From contig JALOTD010000001.1 of assembly GCA_025458105.1 (NCBI GenBank), positions 26,777 through 90,776 of the forward strand: DNA of 64,000 bases, read 5' to 3'. The stretch is from Tabrizicola sp. (lineage in GTDB: Bacteria; Pseudomonadota; Alphaproteobacteria; Rhodobacterales; Rhodobacteraceae). Each line of letters starts with the position of its first letter. Position 1 is the first letter of the stretch. The position numbers and the translations under genes were made by a program. The notes below the pieces were generated by a model. That model was not told the origin of the DNA and made no database searches. It saw only the letters and a list, made by a program, of their open reading frames with translations. This document shows positions 52,196 to 63,356 of the stretch, piece after piece.

Positions 52196-53705
52196 ATGGG
52201 CGAGGTCAGGGTGCGGTCGGGCCGTCAGGCGCGGCAAGCTGAACGGGCGCAGAAAGGCCACGGGGTCGGGCGGCCCTATATCGTTCGCAACATCCCGACC
52301 TATGACGTGGATCGAAGCAGCGGCCGACCGCGTGCTGGCCGAGACGGGGATCGAGTTCCGCGACGACCCGGTGGCGCTGGACCACTGGAAGCGGGCCGGG
52401 GCCAAGGTGGATGGTCTGCTGGTCAAGTTCGAACCAGGCATGTTGCGCGAGATCCTGAAATCCGCCCCGGCCGAATTCACCCAGCATGCGCGGAACCCCG
52501 CGAACTCGGTGCAGATCGGCGGGCGGAACGTGGTGTTTTCCCCGGCCTACGGCAGCCCCTTCGTGATGGATCTGGACCGGGGGCGACGCTTCGGGACGAT
52601 CGAGGATTTCCGCAACTTCATCAAGCTTGCGCAGTCCAGCCCGAACTTCCACCACTCTGGCGGGACGATCTGCGAGCCGACGGATGTGCCAGTGAACAAG
52701 CGCCACCTCGACATGGTGCTGGCGCATATCGAACTGTCCGACCGACCCTTCATGGGGTCGGTCACCGCCGAGGAGCGGTCAGAGGACAGTATCGACATGG
52801 CCCGCATCCTGTTCGGCGAGGCGTTTGTGAACGATCATTGCGTTATTCTGGGGAATGTGAACGTCAATTCGCCTTTGGTCTGGGATGGCACCATGACCAA
52901 AAGCTTGCGGGCCTATGCCCGGGCCAATCAGGCGGCGGTGATCGTGCCGTTCATCCTGGGCGGCGCGATGGGGCCGGTAACGAACGCGGGCGGGATCGTT
53001 CAGTCGCTGGCGGAAACCATGGCGGGCTGCGCGCTGACCCAGCTGGAGCGCAAGGGCGCGCCGGTGATCTTCGGGAACTTTCTGTCGTCGATGTCGCTCC
53101 GCTCTGGCTCACCCACTTTCGGCACGCCGGAACCGGCGATCGGGTCGCAGGTGATCGGCCAACTGGCGCGGCGGCTGAACCTGCCCCTGCGCTGCAGCGG
53201 CAATTTCACCACGTCCAAGCTGCCGGATGGGCAGGCGATGATGGAAGGCACGATGTCGATGCTGGCCGCGATCCATTGCGGGGCGAACTTCATCCTGCAC
53301 TCCGCCGGCTTCCTGGATGGGCTTTTGTCGATGTCCTACGAGAAGTTCATGCTGGACGCCGACCTGTGCGGGGCCTTGCATGCCTATCTGGACGGAATCC
53401 GGATGGAGGAGGACGACCTGGCGGTCGATGCCTTTGCCGAGGTCGGCCCCGGCAACCATTTCTTCGGCTGCAGCCACACGATGCGGCACTATGAAACGGC
53501 ATTCTGGGACAGCGAGCTGTCGGACAATGAACCCTTCGAGAAATGGGAGGCCGCAGGATCGACCGACGCCGCGACCCGCGCCAACAGGCTTTGGAAGAAG
53601 CGGCTGGCGGAGTATGAGGCCCCGGCGCTGGAAGAACGCATCCGCGAGGCACTGCATGAGTTCGTGACCAAAAGAAAGGCCAGCGTGCCGGACGCTTGGC
53701 ACTAG
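52196..53705 (+). pseudogene. MttB-family (trimethylamine/betaine) methyltransferase with N-terminal frameshift
   Basis: The body (open frame 52302-53705, 467 residues) is a non-pyrrolysine MttB homologue: TQHARNPANSVQIGG and HTMRHYETAFWDSE are typical. The true N-terminus lies in another frame from the ATG at 52196 (GGGGGGACGGCG upstream): MGEVRVRSGRQARQAERAQK ending in NIPTYDV. The body frame reads TWIEAAADRV from 52305; the two meet near 52302 with a few codons missing. The 52302 ATG has no ribosome-binding site. No in-frame TAG occurs, so no pyrrolysine is needed. Annotated as broken; sequencing error is possible. Confidence 0.7.
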
Positions 53706-54496
53706 TCCGCCGATTGCTGCCACCCCGCACTGCCCTGGCGAAAGCGCAACAAGAACGAAGGTTCGAAAACACCTCCCCCCCGCGCGATCCAGGACGTCCG
53801 CGTCACCAAGCCGGGGGCAAGATCAATTACGGCGACGTCGTTTGCATCAGTCTTCAAACGGGTGGAAATCGCGGTTCCGACCTGTAGGAACAAAACACCC
53901 GCTGCAGTTTCTGCAAAGCCCGCATGGGGCATATGCGTGTGACCGGACAGGACGACCTGGGCTCCCGTTGCGGCGAGATCCGCCAAGGCTTTGGCGGGCT
54001 CTGCAATGTCGGCAGGGGTGCCATCAGCGGCAGGGACCGGGGCATGATGCATGACGGCAATCCGGTGCGCCTCGGCAGGGGCACCGGCAAATGCGGCGGT
54101 CAGTCGCGCCACGGAAGATCGTCGCAGTCGACCGGCCTTCCAGACAAAGGGATCGGAAGTATTTACCCCCTGGATCACGGCATCGGGCAGGGTCAGGGAC
54201 GGCTCGACCCCGGCCCCGAAAGCCTTGCGATACCGGGCGAGTGGGGCTGCAAGCCTAACGGGCAGATTGTAGAGCGGCATGTCGTGATTTCCCGGGACGA
54301 CCAGAACCGGCCCCGAAAACCGAGCAAGATAGGCGCGAGCCGCAGAAAACTGCGACGGGCGGGCGCGCTGGGTCAGATCGCCAGAGACGATGACGGCATC
54401 GGGACGCTGGCTGGCCGCAAGGTCGAGCAGCGGCTGGATCAGACGGTCGTCCACGGCACCGAAGTGTAGGTCGGAGATATGCAGAAGTCGTGTCAA
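53702..54496 (-). CDS. Calcineurin-like metallophosphoesterase
   Basis: A 264-residue protein with all metallophosphatase motifs: ISDLHFGAVDD, VSGDLTQR, VVPGNHDMPL, AVMHHAPV and LSGHTHMPHAG. It could be a CpdA-type cyclic nucleotide phosphodiesterase or similar. It ends convergently with the mttB homologue, sharing four bases, and is coupled to the lipid-kinase gene upstream (ATGA). Confidence 0.88.
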   Translation of the reverse strand: MTRLLHISDLHFGAVDDRLIQPLLDLAASQRPDAVIVSGDLTQRARPSQFSAARAYLARFSGPVLVVPGNHDMPLYNLPVRLAAPLARYRKAFGAGVEPSLTLPDAVIQGVNTSDPFVWKAGRLRRSSVARLTAAFAGAPAEAHRIAVMHHAPVPAADGTPADIAEPAKALADLAATGAQVVLSGHTHMPHAGFAETAAGVLFLQVGTAISTRLKTDANDVAVIDLAPGLVTRTSWIARGGGVFEPSFLLRFRQGSAGWQQSAD

Positions 54497-55413
54497 CTTG
54501 GTCCGGCCTTTGCCTTCGGATTCTGCGGCGGCAAGATCACGTGCAATTTGTGGTCCGAAAGCCGGATCTTCAGCGGCAGTTGCATGCGCAGCTTTTCGCC
54601 ATCCAGAGCGACCGATATGCGCCGACGGCCCCTGACCGCCACGATGATGCGGCGGGGCGTCGAGACGATGACATCCCGCCCGTGGTCCACCCGTTTGCGG
54701 ATCAGCCGCCAGGCCAGCCGCAAAAAGCCCAGCCGTGTCTGTTGATGCGCCAAGAACATCACGAAACGGTCGTCCGAGATCGCGTCGGCCCCTTCCAGAC
54801 CGAACTGGTCCAGCTGATAGGCCGATCGCGCGACAAACAGCATCGGCGTGCGGATGCGGTGGCGCGTTTCATCCTGGAACAGGTCCATCCGATGCGGCTT
54901 CTGAAACCGCAGGATCGTGCGCAGGCTGGCTAAGTGAGCAAGGATGCGGTAGCGACCGAAGCGGGCATAGGTCGCCTCGCGCTCTTCCAGGATCGCTGGA
55001 TAAAGCCCTATCGAGACGTTGTTCAGGAACACCCTGCCGTTCAGGGTACCCACGGCGATGAAATGACTGGACCCATCCAGGATCGCGCGGGCGGCGGCGT
55101 CGATTTCCTCGGGCAGGCCCAGACCTCGGGCGAAGTAGTTGAAGGTCCCAAGAGGAAGGACGGCAAGCGCTGCGTCTGTCCCCGCCAGAGCATGCGCCAC
55201 GCCGGCAACCGTCCCATCGCCTCCCGCAGCCACGATGATCGGATAGCCGTCTGCGACCGCTCGGGCCGCCTCGTCCGCCGGATCGCCGGAAAACGGTCGC
55301 AAGATGGCACGGTCTCCGAAGACCGCCATCGCCCGTTCGACCGCGCCCGGGTTGCGCTGCGCGGTGCCGGACCGGGGATTGGCCAGAACGCAAATGTCAG
55401 GTTTTTGCGGCAT
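54493..55413 (-). CDS. Diacylglycerol kinase-family lipid kinase
   Basis: A 306-residue DAGK_cat protein. The start MPQKPDICVLANPRSGTAQRN includes the first NPxSG motif; the nucleotide loop is VAAGGDGTVAGVAHAL, and the LPLGTFNYFARGLGLP block and C-terminal VSTPRRIIVAVRG-DGEKL segments follow. Its product could be a lipid phosphate acted on by the adjacent phosphoesterase, by context only. Confidence 0.88.
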   Translation of the reverse strand: MPQKPDICVLANPRSGTAQRNPGAVERAMAVFGDRAILRPFSGDPADEAARAVADGYPIIVAAGGDGTVAGVAHALAGTDAALAVLPLGTFNYFARGLGLPEEIDAAARAILDGSSHFIAVGTLNGRVFLNNVSIGLYPAILEEREATYARFGRYRILAHLASLRTILRFQKPHRMDLFQDETRHRIRTPMLFVARSAYQLDQFGLEGADAISDDRFVMFLAHQQTRLGFLRLAWRLIRKRVDHGRDVIVSTPRRIIVAVRGRRRISVALDGEKLRMQLPLKIRLSDHKLHVILPPQNPKAKAGPS

Positions 55414-55438
55414 ACGATCCCCTTGGCTTGCAAGGGAG

Positions 55439-55906
55439 CTAGGTGCGCAGACCAGTTTCTTCCAGTAGGCCCAGGCGCTTTGCCTCGTAATAATAGCCGC
55501 GCGCATACCAGCCCACGGCTTCGGCCTCGTTCCCGCCTGACACAAGCCAGGCGCCGCGCAGGTACTTGCCGGCGTAGATCAGGTTCGTTTCGGCATCAAG
55601 CAGGCCCGACGGATCGCCCCGATAGCCCATGGTCCGCGCGGTTTGCGGCAGGATCTGCATGAGGCCGTAGTAAGGTCCATTGCGCGCCGACGGGTTATAG
55701 TCGCTTTCTCTTTGGATGACACGGTGCAAAAGGCTTTCTGGAATATCGTGGACGGCGGCGTACTTGCGGATCAGGGCGCGCATTTCCGGCGTCTCGCCGG
55801 GGTGCAGGTCTTCGCGGGAGATGGCTTCACGCGGGGTTTGCCGGGCACAGGCTGCGACCAATGTTGCAGCCAACAGGATCAGGGCGTGGCGTCGGGTCGG
55901 GATCAT
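55439..55906 (-). CDS. Lytic transglycosylase (SLT family) lipoprotein
   Basis: A 155-residue protein with lipoprotein signal (LILLAATLVAAC), then a goose-type SLT domain: VIQRESDYNPSARN with the catalytic Glu, then GPYYGLMQILPQTARTMGY and NLIYAGKYLRG. It cleaves peptidoglycan in the periplasm. ATG at 55906 was chosen for the signal sequence. Confidence 0.87.
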   Translation of the reverse strand: MIPTRRHALILLAATLVAACARQTPREAISREDLHPGETPEMRALIRKYAAVHDIPESLLHRVIQRESDYNPSARNGPYYGLMQILPQTARTMGYRGDPSGLLDAETNLIYAGKYLRGAWLVSGGNEAEAVGWYARGYYYEAKRLGLLEETGLRT

Positions 55907-56086
55907 CGCGCAGCTCCTAAGGAAACGGCCAGCGGGGTAGCCGAGAGGGTGGCGGCTGACAAGACATGCCCCGAACTTTCGGCAACATGCGGCCACTGGC
56001 CTGATTTTTCGCCCGACACGGAAATTTTGCTTAGACAGTTGCCGGTTTCGCATAGTCTGTGGTTCAGGGGAGAGGGGGAATCGTTC

Positions 56087-56605
56087 ATGAAGCTGAGCGA
56101 CAGCCGTGAAATCCGGTCAGACGTTGCCACGGTCTGGGCAGCAATCCTGAACCCCGAGGTGCTGAAGGAATGCATACCGGGCTGCCAGAGCCTGACCGGA
56201 TCCGCGACCGAGGGTTATGAAGCGGTCGTCAAGCAGAAGGTGGGGCCAGTCAGCGCGACGTTTACTGGCCTCGTCCAGCTTTCCGACATTGTCGAGGGCA
56301 AATCCCTGCGTATTTCCGGCGAAGGCAAGGGCGGCGTTGCGGGCTTTGCCAAGGGCGGGGCGGATGTGGTGCTGGAACCAACCGAAAGTGGCACCCGTCT
56401 AAGCTATGACGTTGACGCAACTGTCGGCGGAAAGATCGCCCAGTTGGGCAGCCGGATCATCGACGGGTTTGCCAAGAAGATGGCCGATGAATTCTTCACC
56501 CGCTTCCAGGACGCGGTCGAAGGCCCCGATGAGGAGGAAGGGGCCGAGACGGCGGCTGAGGATGCTCCGAAAAAAGGATGGTTCAAGCGCCTCGTCGGGG
56601 GCTGA
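56087..56605 (+). CDS. coxG: CoxG-family (SRPBCC) protein
   Basis: A 172-residue START-like protein: [30 protein letters not shown] and the later [29 protein letters not shown] are typical CoxG. CoxG anchors CO dehydrogenase to the membrane or carries quinone in CO oxidisers; the role in form II clusters is less clear. The C-terminal tail ends in GWFKRLVGG, a possible amphipathic membrane anchor. Confidence 0.9.
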   Translation: MKLSDSREIRSDVATVWAAILNPEVLKECIPGCQSLTGSATEGYEAVVKQKVGPVSATFTGLVQLSDIVEGKSLRISGEGKGGVAGFAKGGADVVLEPTESGTRLSYDVDATVGGKIAQLGSRIIDGFAKKMADEFFTRFQDAVEGPDEEEGAETAAEDAPKKGWFKRLVGG

Positions 56606-56646
56606 AGCCCGGCATCGTTACCAAGGATACCCAAGGGAGGATAAGA

Positions 56647-57132
<486 letters not shown>

Positions 57133-57146
57133 GGAAGGGGGGAACC

Positions 57147-59525
57147 ATGCCGAAGGATCACGGGATTGGCGCATCTTCCAAGCGCCGCGAGGACGTGCGG
57201 TTTCTGACCGGACGGGGCAAGTATACCGACGATATGGCCATCGCGGGCCAGGTGCATGCGGTCTTTGTTCGCAGCCAGGTGGCACATGGCCGGATCAAGA
57301 AGGTCGACACGTCGAACGCCGCCAAGATGCCGGGTGTGCTGGCCGTCTTTACGGGCGAGGATTTCAAGGATGTGGGCGGCAACCCGGCGGGCTGGCTGAT
57401 CAAGTCCCGCAACGGCGAGGCGATGCGCGAACCGAAGCGCCCGGTCCTGGCCCATGGCAAGGTGCGCCATGTAGGCGACGCCTATGCCGCCGTGGTAGCC
57501 GAGACGCTGGCGCAAGCGAAGGACGCAGCCCAGCAGATTGCGGATGATTCTGTGATCGAAGAACTGCCCGCCATCGTCGACATGGCTGCGGCCGTGGCCA
57601 ATGCCTCGAACCGCGTCCATGATGAGATCCCCGACAACCTCTGCTATGACTGGGGCTGGATCGAGGACAACCGCGCCAAGGTCGATGAGGCGATCCGCAA
57701 CGCGCCGCATGTCACCACGCTGGAGCTGGTGAACAACCGGCTGGTCCCGAACGCGATGGAGCCGCGTGCCTCGATCGGCGAGTATTTCCCCGGCACGGGC
57801 GACTACAAGCTGACGACAACCAGCCAGAACCCTCATTTGACCCGGCTTCTGGTGGCAGCTTTCGTGCTGGGCATTCCTGAAAACAAGCTGACGGTCGTTG
57901 CGCCCGATGTGGGCGGCGGGTTCGGATCCAAGATCTATCACTACGGCGAAGAGGCGCTGGTGCTGGCGGCGGCCAAGCAGCTGGCGCGCCCGGTACGCTG
58001 GACGGCCGAGCGGACCGAAAGCTTCCTGACCGACGCTCATGGCCGTGACCATGTGACAAAGATCGAGCTGGCTTGCGAGAAGGACGGCACCTTCATCGCC
58101 TTCCGGACCGAGACCATGGCGAATGTTGGCGCGTATCTCTCGAACTTCGCGACGGTCACGCCCACCTTCCTGCACGGCACGCTGATGGCCGGGCCCTACA
58201 AGGTGCCGAACGTCTATGTGAACGTGAAGACCGTCTTCACCAACACCGCGCCGGTTGATGCCTATCGTGGGGCAGGGCGGCCCGAGGCGACCTTCAGCCT
58301 GGAACGCGTGATCGACAAGATGTGCCGCGAACTTGGCCTTGATCCGTTCGAGGTGCGGCGCAAGAACTTTGTCACCACCGACATGTTCCCCTACACCACG
58401 CCCGTGGCGCTGGTCTATGACACCGGCAACTACCACGCGACTTTGGACAAGGCGATGGAGATGGCCGATGTCGCTGGCTTCGAGACGCGCGCCGCAGCCT
58501 CCAAGGCCAAGGGCAAGCTGCGGGGCCTGGGGCTTTCGACCTGGATCGAGGCTTGCGGGATCGCCCCCAGCCATCTGGTGGGCATCCTGGGGTCACGTGT
58601 CGGCCTTTATGACGCAGCAACCGTGCGGGTGAACGCCACCGGCAACATCAGCGTGATGGTGGGCGCCCACAGCCACGGCCAAAGCCACGAGACGGTCTTT
58701 GCCCAGATCGTGGCCGACAAGCTGGGGATCCCGGAAGCGTCGGTGGAAATCGTCCACGGCGACACCTCGAAGATTCCCTTCGGCATGGGCTCCTACGGCT
58801 CGCGCAGCCTTGCGGTCTGCGGGGTGGCGATGGCCAAGGCGGTGGACAAGATCATCGCCAAGGGCAAGAAGATCGCGGCCCACATGCTGGAAGCCGGCGA
58901 GGGTGACATCACCTTCGCCGACGGCAAGTTCAGCGTGGCGGGAACCGACAAGGCCAAGACCTTCGGCGAGATCGCCTTCAGCGCCTATGTCCCACACAAC
59001 TACCCGCTGGAAACGCTTGAACCGGGGCTGGAGGAGACGGCCTTCTATGACCCCGCGAACTTCACTTATCCCGCCGGGGCCTATCTGTGCGAGGTCGAGG
59101 TCGACCCCGACACCGGCAAGGTCGACATTGTCGGCTTCTACTGCGCCGACGACTTTGGCAACATCATGAACCCGATGGTGGTCGAGGGCCAGGTGCACGG
59201 CGGCGTGGGGCAGGGGATCGGGCAGGCGCTTCTGGAGAATACCCGCTACAACGAGGACGGCCAGCTTCTGTCGGGGTCCTACATGGACTATGCCATGCCC
59301 CGCGCCGATGATGTGCCGTTCTACACGGTCGACTACAGCTGCCAGACGCCCTGCACGCACAACCCGCTTGGGGTGAAGGGCTGCGGCGAGGCGGGGGCCA
59401 TCGGTTCGCCGCCGGCAGTGGTCAATGCGGTGATCGACGCCCTCCACCGGGGCGGGTTCACCCACGTCACCCATATCGACATGCCGGTCTCGCCGTCGCG
59501 GGTCTGGTCGGCGATCCACGGCTGA
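57147..59525 (+). CDS. coxL: Molybdopterin-binding large subunit, form II CO-dehydrogenase type (CoxL)
   Basis: A 792-residue subunit. The active-site motif is AYRGAGR, which marks form II (BMS), not the AYXCSFR of true form I CO dehydrogenase. Molybdopterin-binding segments [28 protein letters not shown] and [15 protein letters not shown] are present. Substrate of form II enzymes is often not CO; a different carbonyl or N-heterocyclic compound is possible. Gene order G-S-L-M. Confidence 0.93.
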   Translation: MPKDHGIGASSKRREDVRFLTGRGKYTDDMAIAGQVHAVFVRSQVAHGRIKKVDTSNAAKMPGVLAVFTGEDFKDVGGNPAGWLIKSRNGEAMREPKRPVLAHGKVRHVGDAYAAVVAETLAQAKDAAQQIADDSVIEELPAIVDMAAAVANASNRVHDEIPDNLCYDWGWIEDNRAKVDEAIRNAPHVTTLELVNNRLVPNAMEPRASIGEYFPGTGDYKLTTTSQNPHLTRLLVAAFVLGIPENKLTVVAPDVGGGFGSKIYHYGEEALVLAAAKQLARPVRWTAERTESFLTDAHGRDHVTKIELACEKDGTFIAFRTETMANVGAYLSNFATVTPTFLHGTLMAGPYKVPNVYVNVKTVFTNTAPVDAYRGAGRPEATFSLERVIDKMCRELGLDPFEVRRKNFVTTDMFPYTTPVALVYDTGNYHATLDKAMEMADVAGFETRAAASKAKGKLRGLGLSTWIEACGIAPSHLVGILGSRVGLYDAATVRVNATGNISVMVGAHSHGQSHETVFAQIVADKLGIPEASVEIVHGDTSKIPFGMGSYGSRSLAVCGVAMAKAVDKIIAKGKKIAAHMLEAGEGDITFADGKFSVAGTDKAKTFGEIAFSAYVPHNYPLETLEPGLEETAFYDPANFTYPAGAYLCEVEVDPDTGKVDIVGFYCADDFGNIMNPMVVEGQVHGGVGQGIGQALLENTRYNEDGQLLSGSYMDYAMPRADDVPFYTVDYSCQTPCTHNPLGVKGCGEAGAIGSPPAVVNAVIDALHRGGFTHVTHIDMPVSPSRVWSAIHG

Positions 59526-59537
59526 GGGAGGCACATC

Positions 59538-60326
59538 ATGCACAATTTCGACTTCGTGAAACCCTCCTCCATCGCCGATGCCGTGAAGGCCATGGGCCAG
59601 GACGGCGCGCAGGCGCTGTCGGGCGGGCAGACGCTGATCCCGACGATGAAACAGCGCCTTGCCGCGCCTTCGGTTCTGGTCAGCCTGACCGGGATCAAGG
59701 AGATGCAGGGCGTCTGCATGGGCGAGGGTGGCCTGCATGTGGGCGCAGCGACGCCTCATGCCATCGTCGCGCGCGAGGCCAAGTCGCATTACCCGGCGCT
59801 GGCGGCTCTGGCAGGCGGGATCGGCGATCCGGCGGTGCGCGTGCGGGGCACCATCGGGGGCAGCATCGCCAACAACGACCCGGCGGCCTGCTACCCCTCG
59901 GCCGTGCTGGGATCGGGCGCAACGGTGGTGACGAACAAGCGCAAGATTGCGGCCGACGACTATTTCCAGGGCCTCTTCACCACGGCACTGGAGGAAGGCG
60001 AGATCGTCATAGAGGTCGTCTTTCCGATCCCGGAAAAGGCGGCCTATGTGAAGTTCAACCAGCCCGCCAGCCGCTTTGCCCTGACCGGCGTCTTCGTCGC
60101 CAAGTTCGCCTCTGGCGTGCGAGTGGCGGTCACCGGGGCCTCGCAGAACGGGGTCTTCCGCTGGACGGATGCCGAGAATGCGTTGGGTCGCAGCTTCAAC
60201 GCCCAGATGGTCAGCGGGTTGACCGTCGATGCCTCTGAAATGATCGGCGACCTGCACGGCACGCCCGCATATCGGGCAAACCTGGTCAAGGTGCTGACCA
60301 GCAGGGCGGTTGCTGCGGCGGGCTAA
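59538..60326 (+). CDS. coxM: FAD-binding medium subunit (CoxM)
   Basis: A 262-residue flavoprotein of the CoxM family. FAD-binding motifs are [36 protein letters not shown] and the loop [16 protein letters not shown]. It completes the S-L-M enzyme. A hairpin follows. Confidence 0.93.
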   Translation: MHNFDFVKPSSIADAVKAMGQDGAQALSGGQTLIPTMKQRLAAPSVLVSLTGIKEMQGVCMGEGGLHVGAATPHAIVAREAKSHYPALAALAGGIGDPAVRVRGTIGGSIANNDPAACYPSAVLGSGATVVTNKRKIAADDYFQGLFTTALEEGEIVIEVVFPIPEKAAYVKFNQPASRFALTGVFVAKFASGVRVAVTGASQNGVFRWTDAENALGRSFNAQMVSGLTVDASEMIGDLHGTPAYRANLVKVLTSRAVAAAG

Positions 60327-60350
60327 GTCTGTCCCGAACCGCGACGTTTC

Positions 60351-60376
60351 GGCCCCTGCGTCACCGCGCGGGGGCC
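60351..60376 (+). terminator. Hairpin after coxM
   Basis: GGCCCCTGCG-TCAC-CGCGCGGGGGCC forms a GC-rich stem with minor imperfections; the following sequence GTTGTCATTCTCC has only a weak T-tract. Confidence 0.45.
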
Positions 60377-60455
60377 GTTGTCATTCTCCTGTCACCCGAA
60401 TCCGGCACTTAGCCTGTGGAAAACCCCCGCGACACTCTGGCGCTAGGGGGTTGCC

Positions 60456-61136
60456 ATGGCGGAAACGCCAGATATAGTCCAAGGCATCGGGGCGGGCTCC
60501 CCCGCCCTGAAGGCCGATGGTCAACGGGCAAGGCGTGGAGTCTTTGACGGAATGGACGGCGATTTCAGAACCCAGTTCGTGCGCGACCCGGCGGCACTGA
60601 AGCATTTTCCGGCTTTAGTCCTGAACGCCGACTATCGCCCGCTGTCTTACTACCCGCTCAGCCTCTGGCCCTGGCAAGAAGCGATAAAAGCCGCCGTGCT
60701 GGACCGGGTGCAGATTGTTGCGGAATATGACCAGACCGTCCGAAGCCAGCGGCAAGAGTTCCGGATACCTTCGGTCGTCGTGCTGAAGGAATTCGTCAGA
60801 CCCCAGAAGCGCGTGGCATTCACGCGCTTCAATCTTTTTCTCAGGGACGAATTCTGTTGCCAGTACTGCGGGGCGAAGGGCGATCTGACCTTCGACCATG
60901 TGGTCCCCCGGTCACGAGGCGGGATTACCAGCTGGGAGAATGTGGTCGCAGCCTGCAGTCCCTGCAACCTGCGCAAGGGAAACAAGACACTGCGGCAGTC
61001 GGGCCTCAGCCTGCGCCGCCCGCCCCGCGCCCCTTCGGCCGAGGAAATGCAGGCCCACGGTCGCCGCTTCCCACCGAACCACCTGCATGACAGCTGGATG
61101 GACTACCTCTACTGGGATGCCGAACTGGAAGCGTGA
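60456..61136 (+). CDS. HNH endonuclease
   Basis: A 226-residue protein. The zinc-bound HNH site is CCQYCG...LTFDHVVPRSRGGITSWENVVAACSPCN, with all four cysteines and the His-Asn-His. The N-terminal part (residues ~45-100, LVLNADYRPLSYYPLSLWPW) is typical of a widespread family of chromosomal HNH proteins. Start preceded by AGGGGGTTGCC. A DNA repair or unknown nuclease role. Confidence 0.88.
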   Translation: MAETPDIVQGIGAGSPALKADGQRARRGVFDGMDGDFRTQFVRDPAALKHFPALVLNADYRPLSYYPLSLWPWQEAIKAAVLDRVQIVAEYDQTVRSQRQEFRIPSVVVLKEFVRPQKRVAFTRFNLFLRDEFCCQYCGAKGDLTFDHVVPRSRGGITSWENVVAACSPCNLRKGNKTLRQSGLSLRRPPRAPSAEEMQAHGRRFPPNHLHDSWMDYLYWDAELEA

Positions 61137-61233
61137 GCCGGTTCCGTCACAGGCGCAGCAATGCTAGACATGGACAGGCGTAGGCTGTAGAAGGCCGCCG
61201 TTAGCGCTAACAGCGCCCATCGAGGAGCAGCCC

Positions 61234-62682
61234 ATGGTCTCGCGTGTCATTCCGGTGGATGTATTCGACCTGGTGATCTTCGGCGGTACCGGCGATCTGG
61301 CCCGCCGAAAGATCCTGCCAGGGCTTTATCGTCGCTATGTCGCAGGCCAGATGCCCGCTGACAGCCGGATCATCGGTGCGGCGCGAGCCGATCTCAGTGA
61401 AGCCGATTACCGCGCCCAGGTGGCCGAAGCGATTGCCGAATTCGTTCCGAAGGACCGTCAGGACAAGACGGCCATACAGGGTTTTCTGGACCGGCTGCAC
61501 TATGTGGCGATTGATGCGACGGGCACGAATGGGTGGTCTGCCCTGAAGGGCCTCATGCGCGACAGCGTGGTCCGCGCCTTCTATTTCTCGGTCGCGCCCA
61601 GCCTGTTTGGCGACATTGCCCAGCGTCTGTCCGAGCATGGGATCGCTGACGCCTGGAGCCGGATCGTCGTCGAAAAGCCGTTCGGGCGCGATCTGGCCAG
61701 TGCAAAGGCGCTGAATGCCGTTCTGGCCAAACACTTCAACGAAACCCAGATCTACCGGATCGACCACTACCTGGGCAAGGAAACCGTCCAGAACCTGATG
61801 GCGGTGCGCTTTGCCAACATCCTGTTCGAGCCCTTGTGGAAGGCCGAATACATCGACCACGTCCAGATCACGGTTGCCGAAACCGTGGGCGTCGACGGGC
61901 GGGGGGCCTATTACGACAAGTCGGGCGCGATGCGGGACATGGTGCAGAACCACCTGATGCAGCTTTTGTGCCTGATCGCGATGGAGCCTCCGTACCACTT
62001 CGATCCCGACGCGGTGCGCGACGAAAAGCTGAAAGTGATCCGCGCGCTTAAGCCGGTTCCGTCCGAGGATATCGTGCGCGGCCAATATGGCGCGGGCGGG
62101 GGCGACAAGGGCTATGTCGCGCACAGCGAAAATCCCGCCAGCCGCACGGAAAGCTATATCGCGTTGAAAGTGCATGTGTCGAACTGGCGTTGGCAAGGCG
62201 TGCCCTTCTACCTTCGCACCGGTAAGCGGCTGCGGGCGCGTGCCAGCGAGATTGCGATCACCTTCAAGCAGCCGCCGCATGCGATTTTCGACGACGCAAA
62301 AGGCTGGCACGAAAACGTGCTGGTCATTCGTCTGCAGCCGAACGAAGGCATGAACCTGATGGTGATGATCAAGGAGCCCGGCCCGGGAGGAATGCGTCTG
62401 ATGCAGGTTCCCCTCGACATGTCCTTTGCAGATGCGATCACCGATGGCGAGGATGTGCCAGACGCCTATGAACGGCTTATCATGGACGTGATCCGTGGCA
62501 ACCAGACGCTCTTCATGCGTGGCGACGAGGTCGAGGCCGCCTGGGCCTGGACCGATCCCATCATCCAGGGCTGGGAGCTGCGCGGCGACAAGCCTCAGAC
62601 CTATGACCCCGGCTCCTCCGGTCCCGAGGACGCGCTGATGCTGATGCACCGCGATGGCCGCCGCTGGCGGGAGATTCGCTGA
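61234..62682 (+). CDS. zwf: Glucose-6-phosphate dehydrogenase
   Basis: A 482-residue enzyme. NADP motif FGGTGDLARRKILPGLY, active-site RIDHYLGKETVQN and the cofactor/substrate motif VEKPFGRDLASAK. It feeds the Entner-Doudoroff or oxidative pentose phosphate pathway. ATG follows GGAGCAGCCC; it overlaps the pgl start (TGATG). Confidence 0.96.
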   Translation: MVSRVIPVDVFDLVIFGGTGDLARRKILPGLYRRYVAGQMPADSRIIGAARADLSEADYRAQVAEAIAEFVPKDRQDKTAIQGFLDRLHYVAIDATGTNGWSALKGLMRDSVVRAFYFSVAPSLFGDIAQRLSEHGIADAWSRIVVEKPFGRDLASAKALNAVLAKHFNETQIYRIDHYLGKETVQNLMAVRFANILFEPLWKAEYIDHVQITVAETVGVDGRGAYYDKSGAMRDMVQNHLMQLLCLIAMEPPYHFDPDAVRDEKLKVIRALKPVPSEDIVRGQYGAGGGDKGYVAHSENPASRTESYIALKVHVSNWRWQGVPFYLRTGKRLRARASEIAITFKQPPHAIFDDAKGWHENVLVIRLQPNEGMNLMVMIKEPGPGGMRLMQVPLDMSFADAITDGEDVPDAYERLIMDVIRGNQTLFMRGDEVEAAWAWTDPIIQGWELRGDKPQTYDPGSSGPEDALMLMHRDGRRWREIR

Positions 62683-63353
62683 TGCGACTGGAGGTCTATC
62701 CAGACCGCGACCTGATGATGCTGCGGCTGGCCGACATCATTGCTGGCCAGTTGGGTGAGTTCCTGCGGCGCGACGGAAGGGCAACGTTTTCCGTACCGGG
62801 CGGCACGACGCCGGGGCCGATCTTCGACACGCTGTCCGGGGTCGACCTGGATTGGGCCAATGTTGCCGTGGTCCTGAATGACGAACGCTGGGTGTCCGAG
62901 AGCAGCGACCGGTCGAACACGCGTCTGGTGCGGCAGCGGCTGATCCGGGGGCGAGCGGCGCAAGCGCGGCTGGTGCCGCTTTACGCGCCCGCCGAGACGC
63001 CGGAAGAGATGCTGCCCGCGCTGGAGGATGGTCTGCGGCCGCATCTGCCCATTTCGGTCCTGCTTCTGGGCATGGGGGCCGACATGCACACCGCAAGCCT
63101 CTTTCCCGGCGCCGACCGGCTGAGCGAGGCCCTGTCGCCGAACGCGCCGCTGCTTATGCCAATGCGGGCCGAAGCGGCGGGCGAGCCGCGCGTTACGCTG
63201 ACGGCGCCAGTCCTCAAAGGGGCTTTCCACACCCATATCCTGATGACCGGCGCGGAAAAGCGCTCGGCCCTCGACCGCGCCCTGACCCTGCCCCTGCATG
63301 AGGCGCCGGTTCGGGCGGTTCTCGACAATGCAACCGTTCACTGGGCGGAGTGA
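62682..63353 (+). CDS. pgl: 6-phosphogluconolactonase
   Basis: A 223-residue DevB-type lactonase: SVPGGTTPGPIFDTLS and LLGMGADMHTASLFPG are the conserved phosphate-binding and catalytic blocks. Encoded directly after zwf and before pgi, with one-base and three-base junctions. Confidence 0.94.
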   Translation: MRLEVYPDRDLMMLRLADIIAGQLGEFLRRDGRATFSVPGGTTPGPIFDTLSGVDLDWANVAVVLNDERWVSESSDRSNTRLVRQRLIRGRAAQARLVPLYAPAETPEEMLPALEDGLRPHLPISVLLLGMGADMHTASLFPGADRLSEALSPNAPLLMPMRAEAAGEPRVTLTAPVLKGAFHTHILMTGAEKRSALDRALTLPLHEAPVRAVLDNATVHWAE

Positions 63354-63356
63354 GCC

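Noticed and set aside
52302-53705. Pyrrolysine-dependent MttB
   Set aside because: The body frame has no internal in-frame TAG; it is a non-Pyl member of the family. The break is at the N-terminus.
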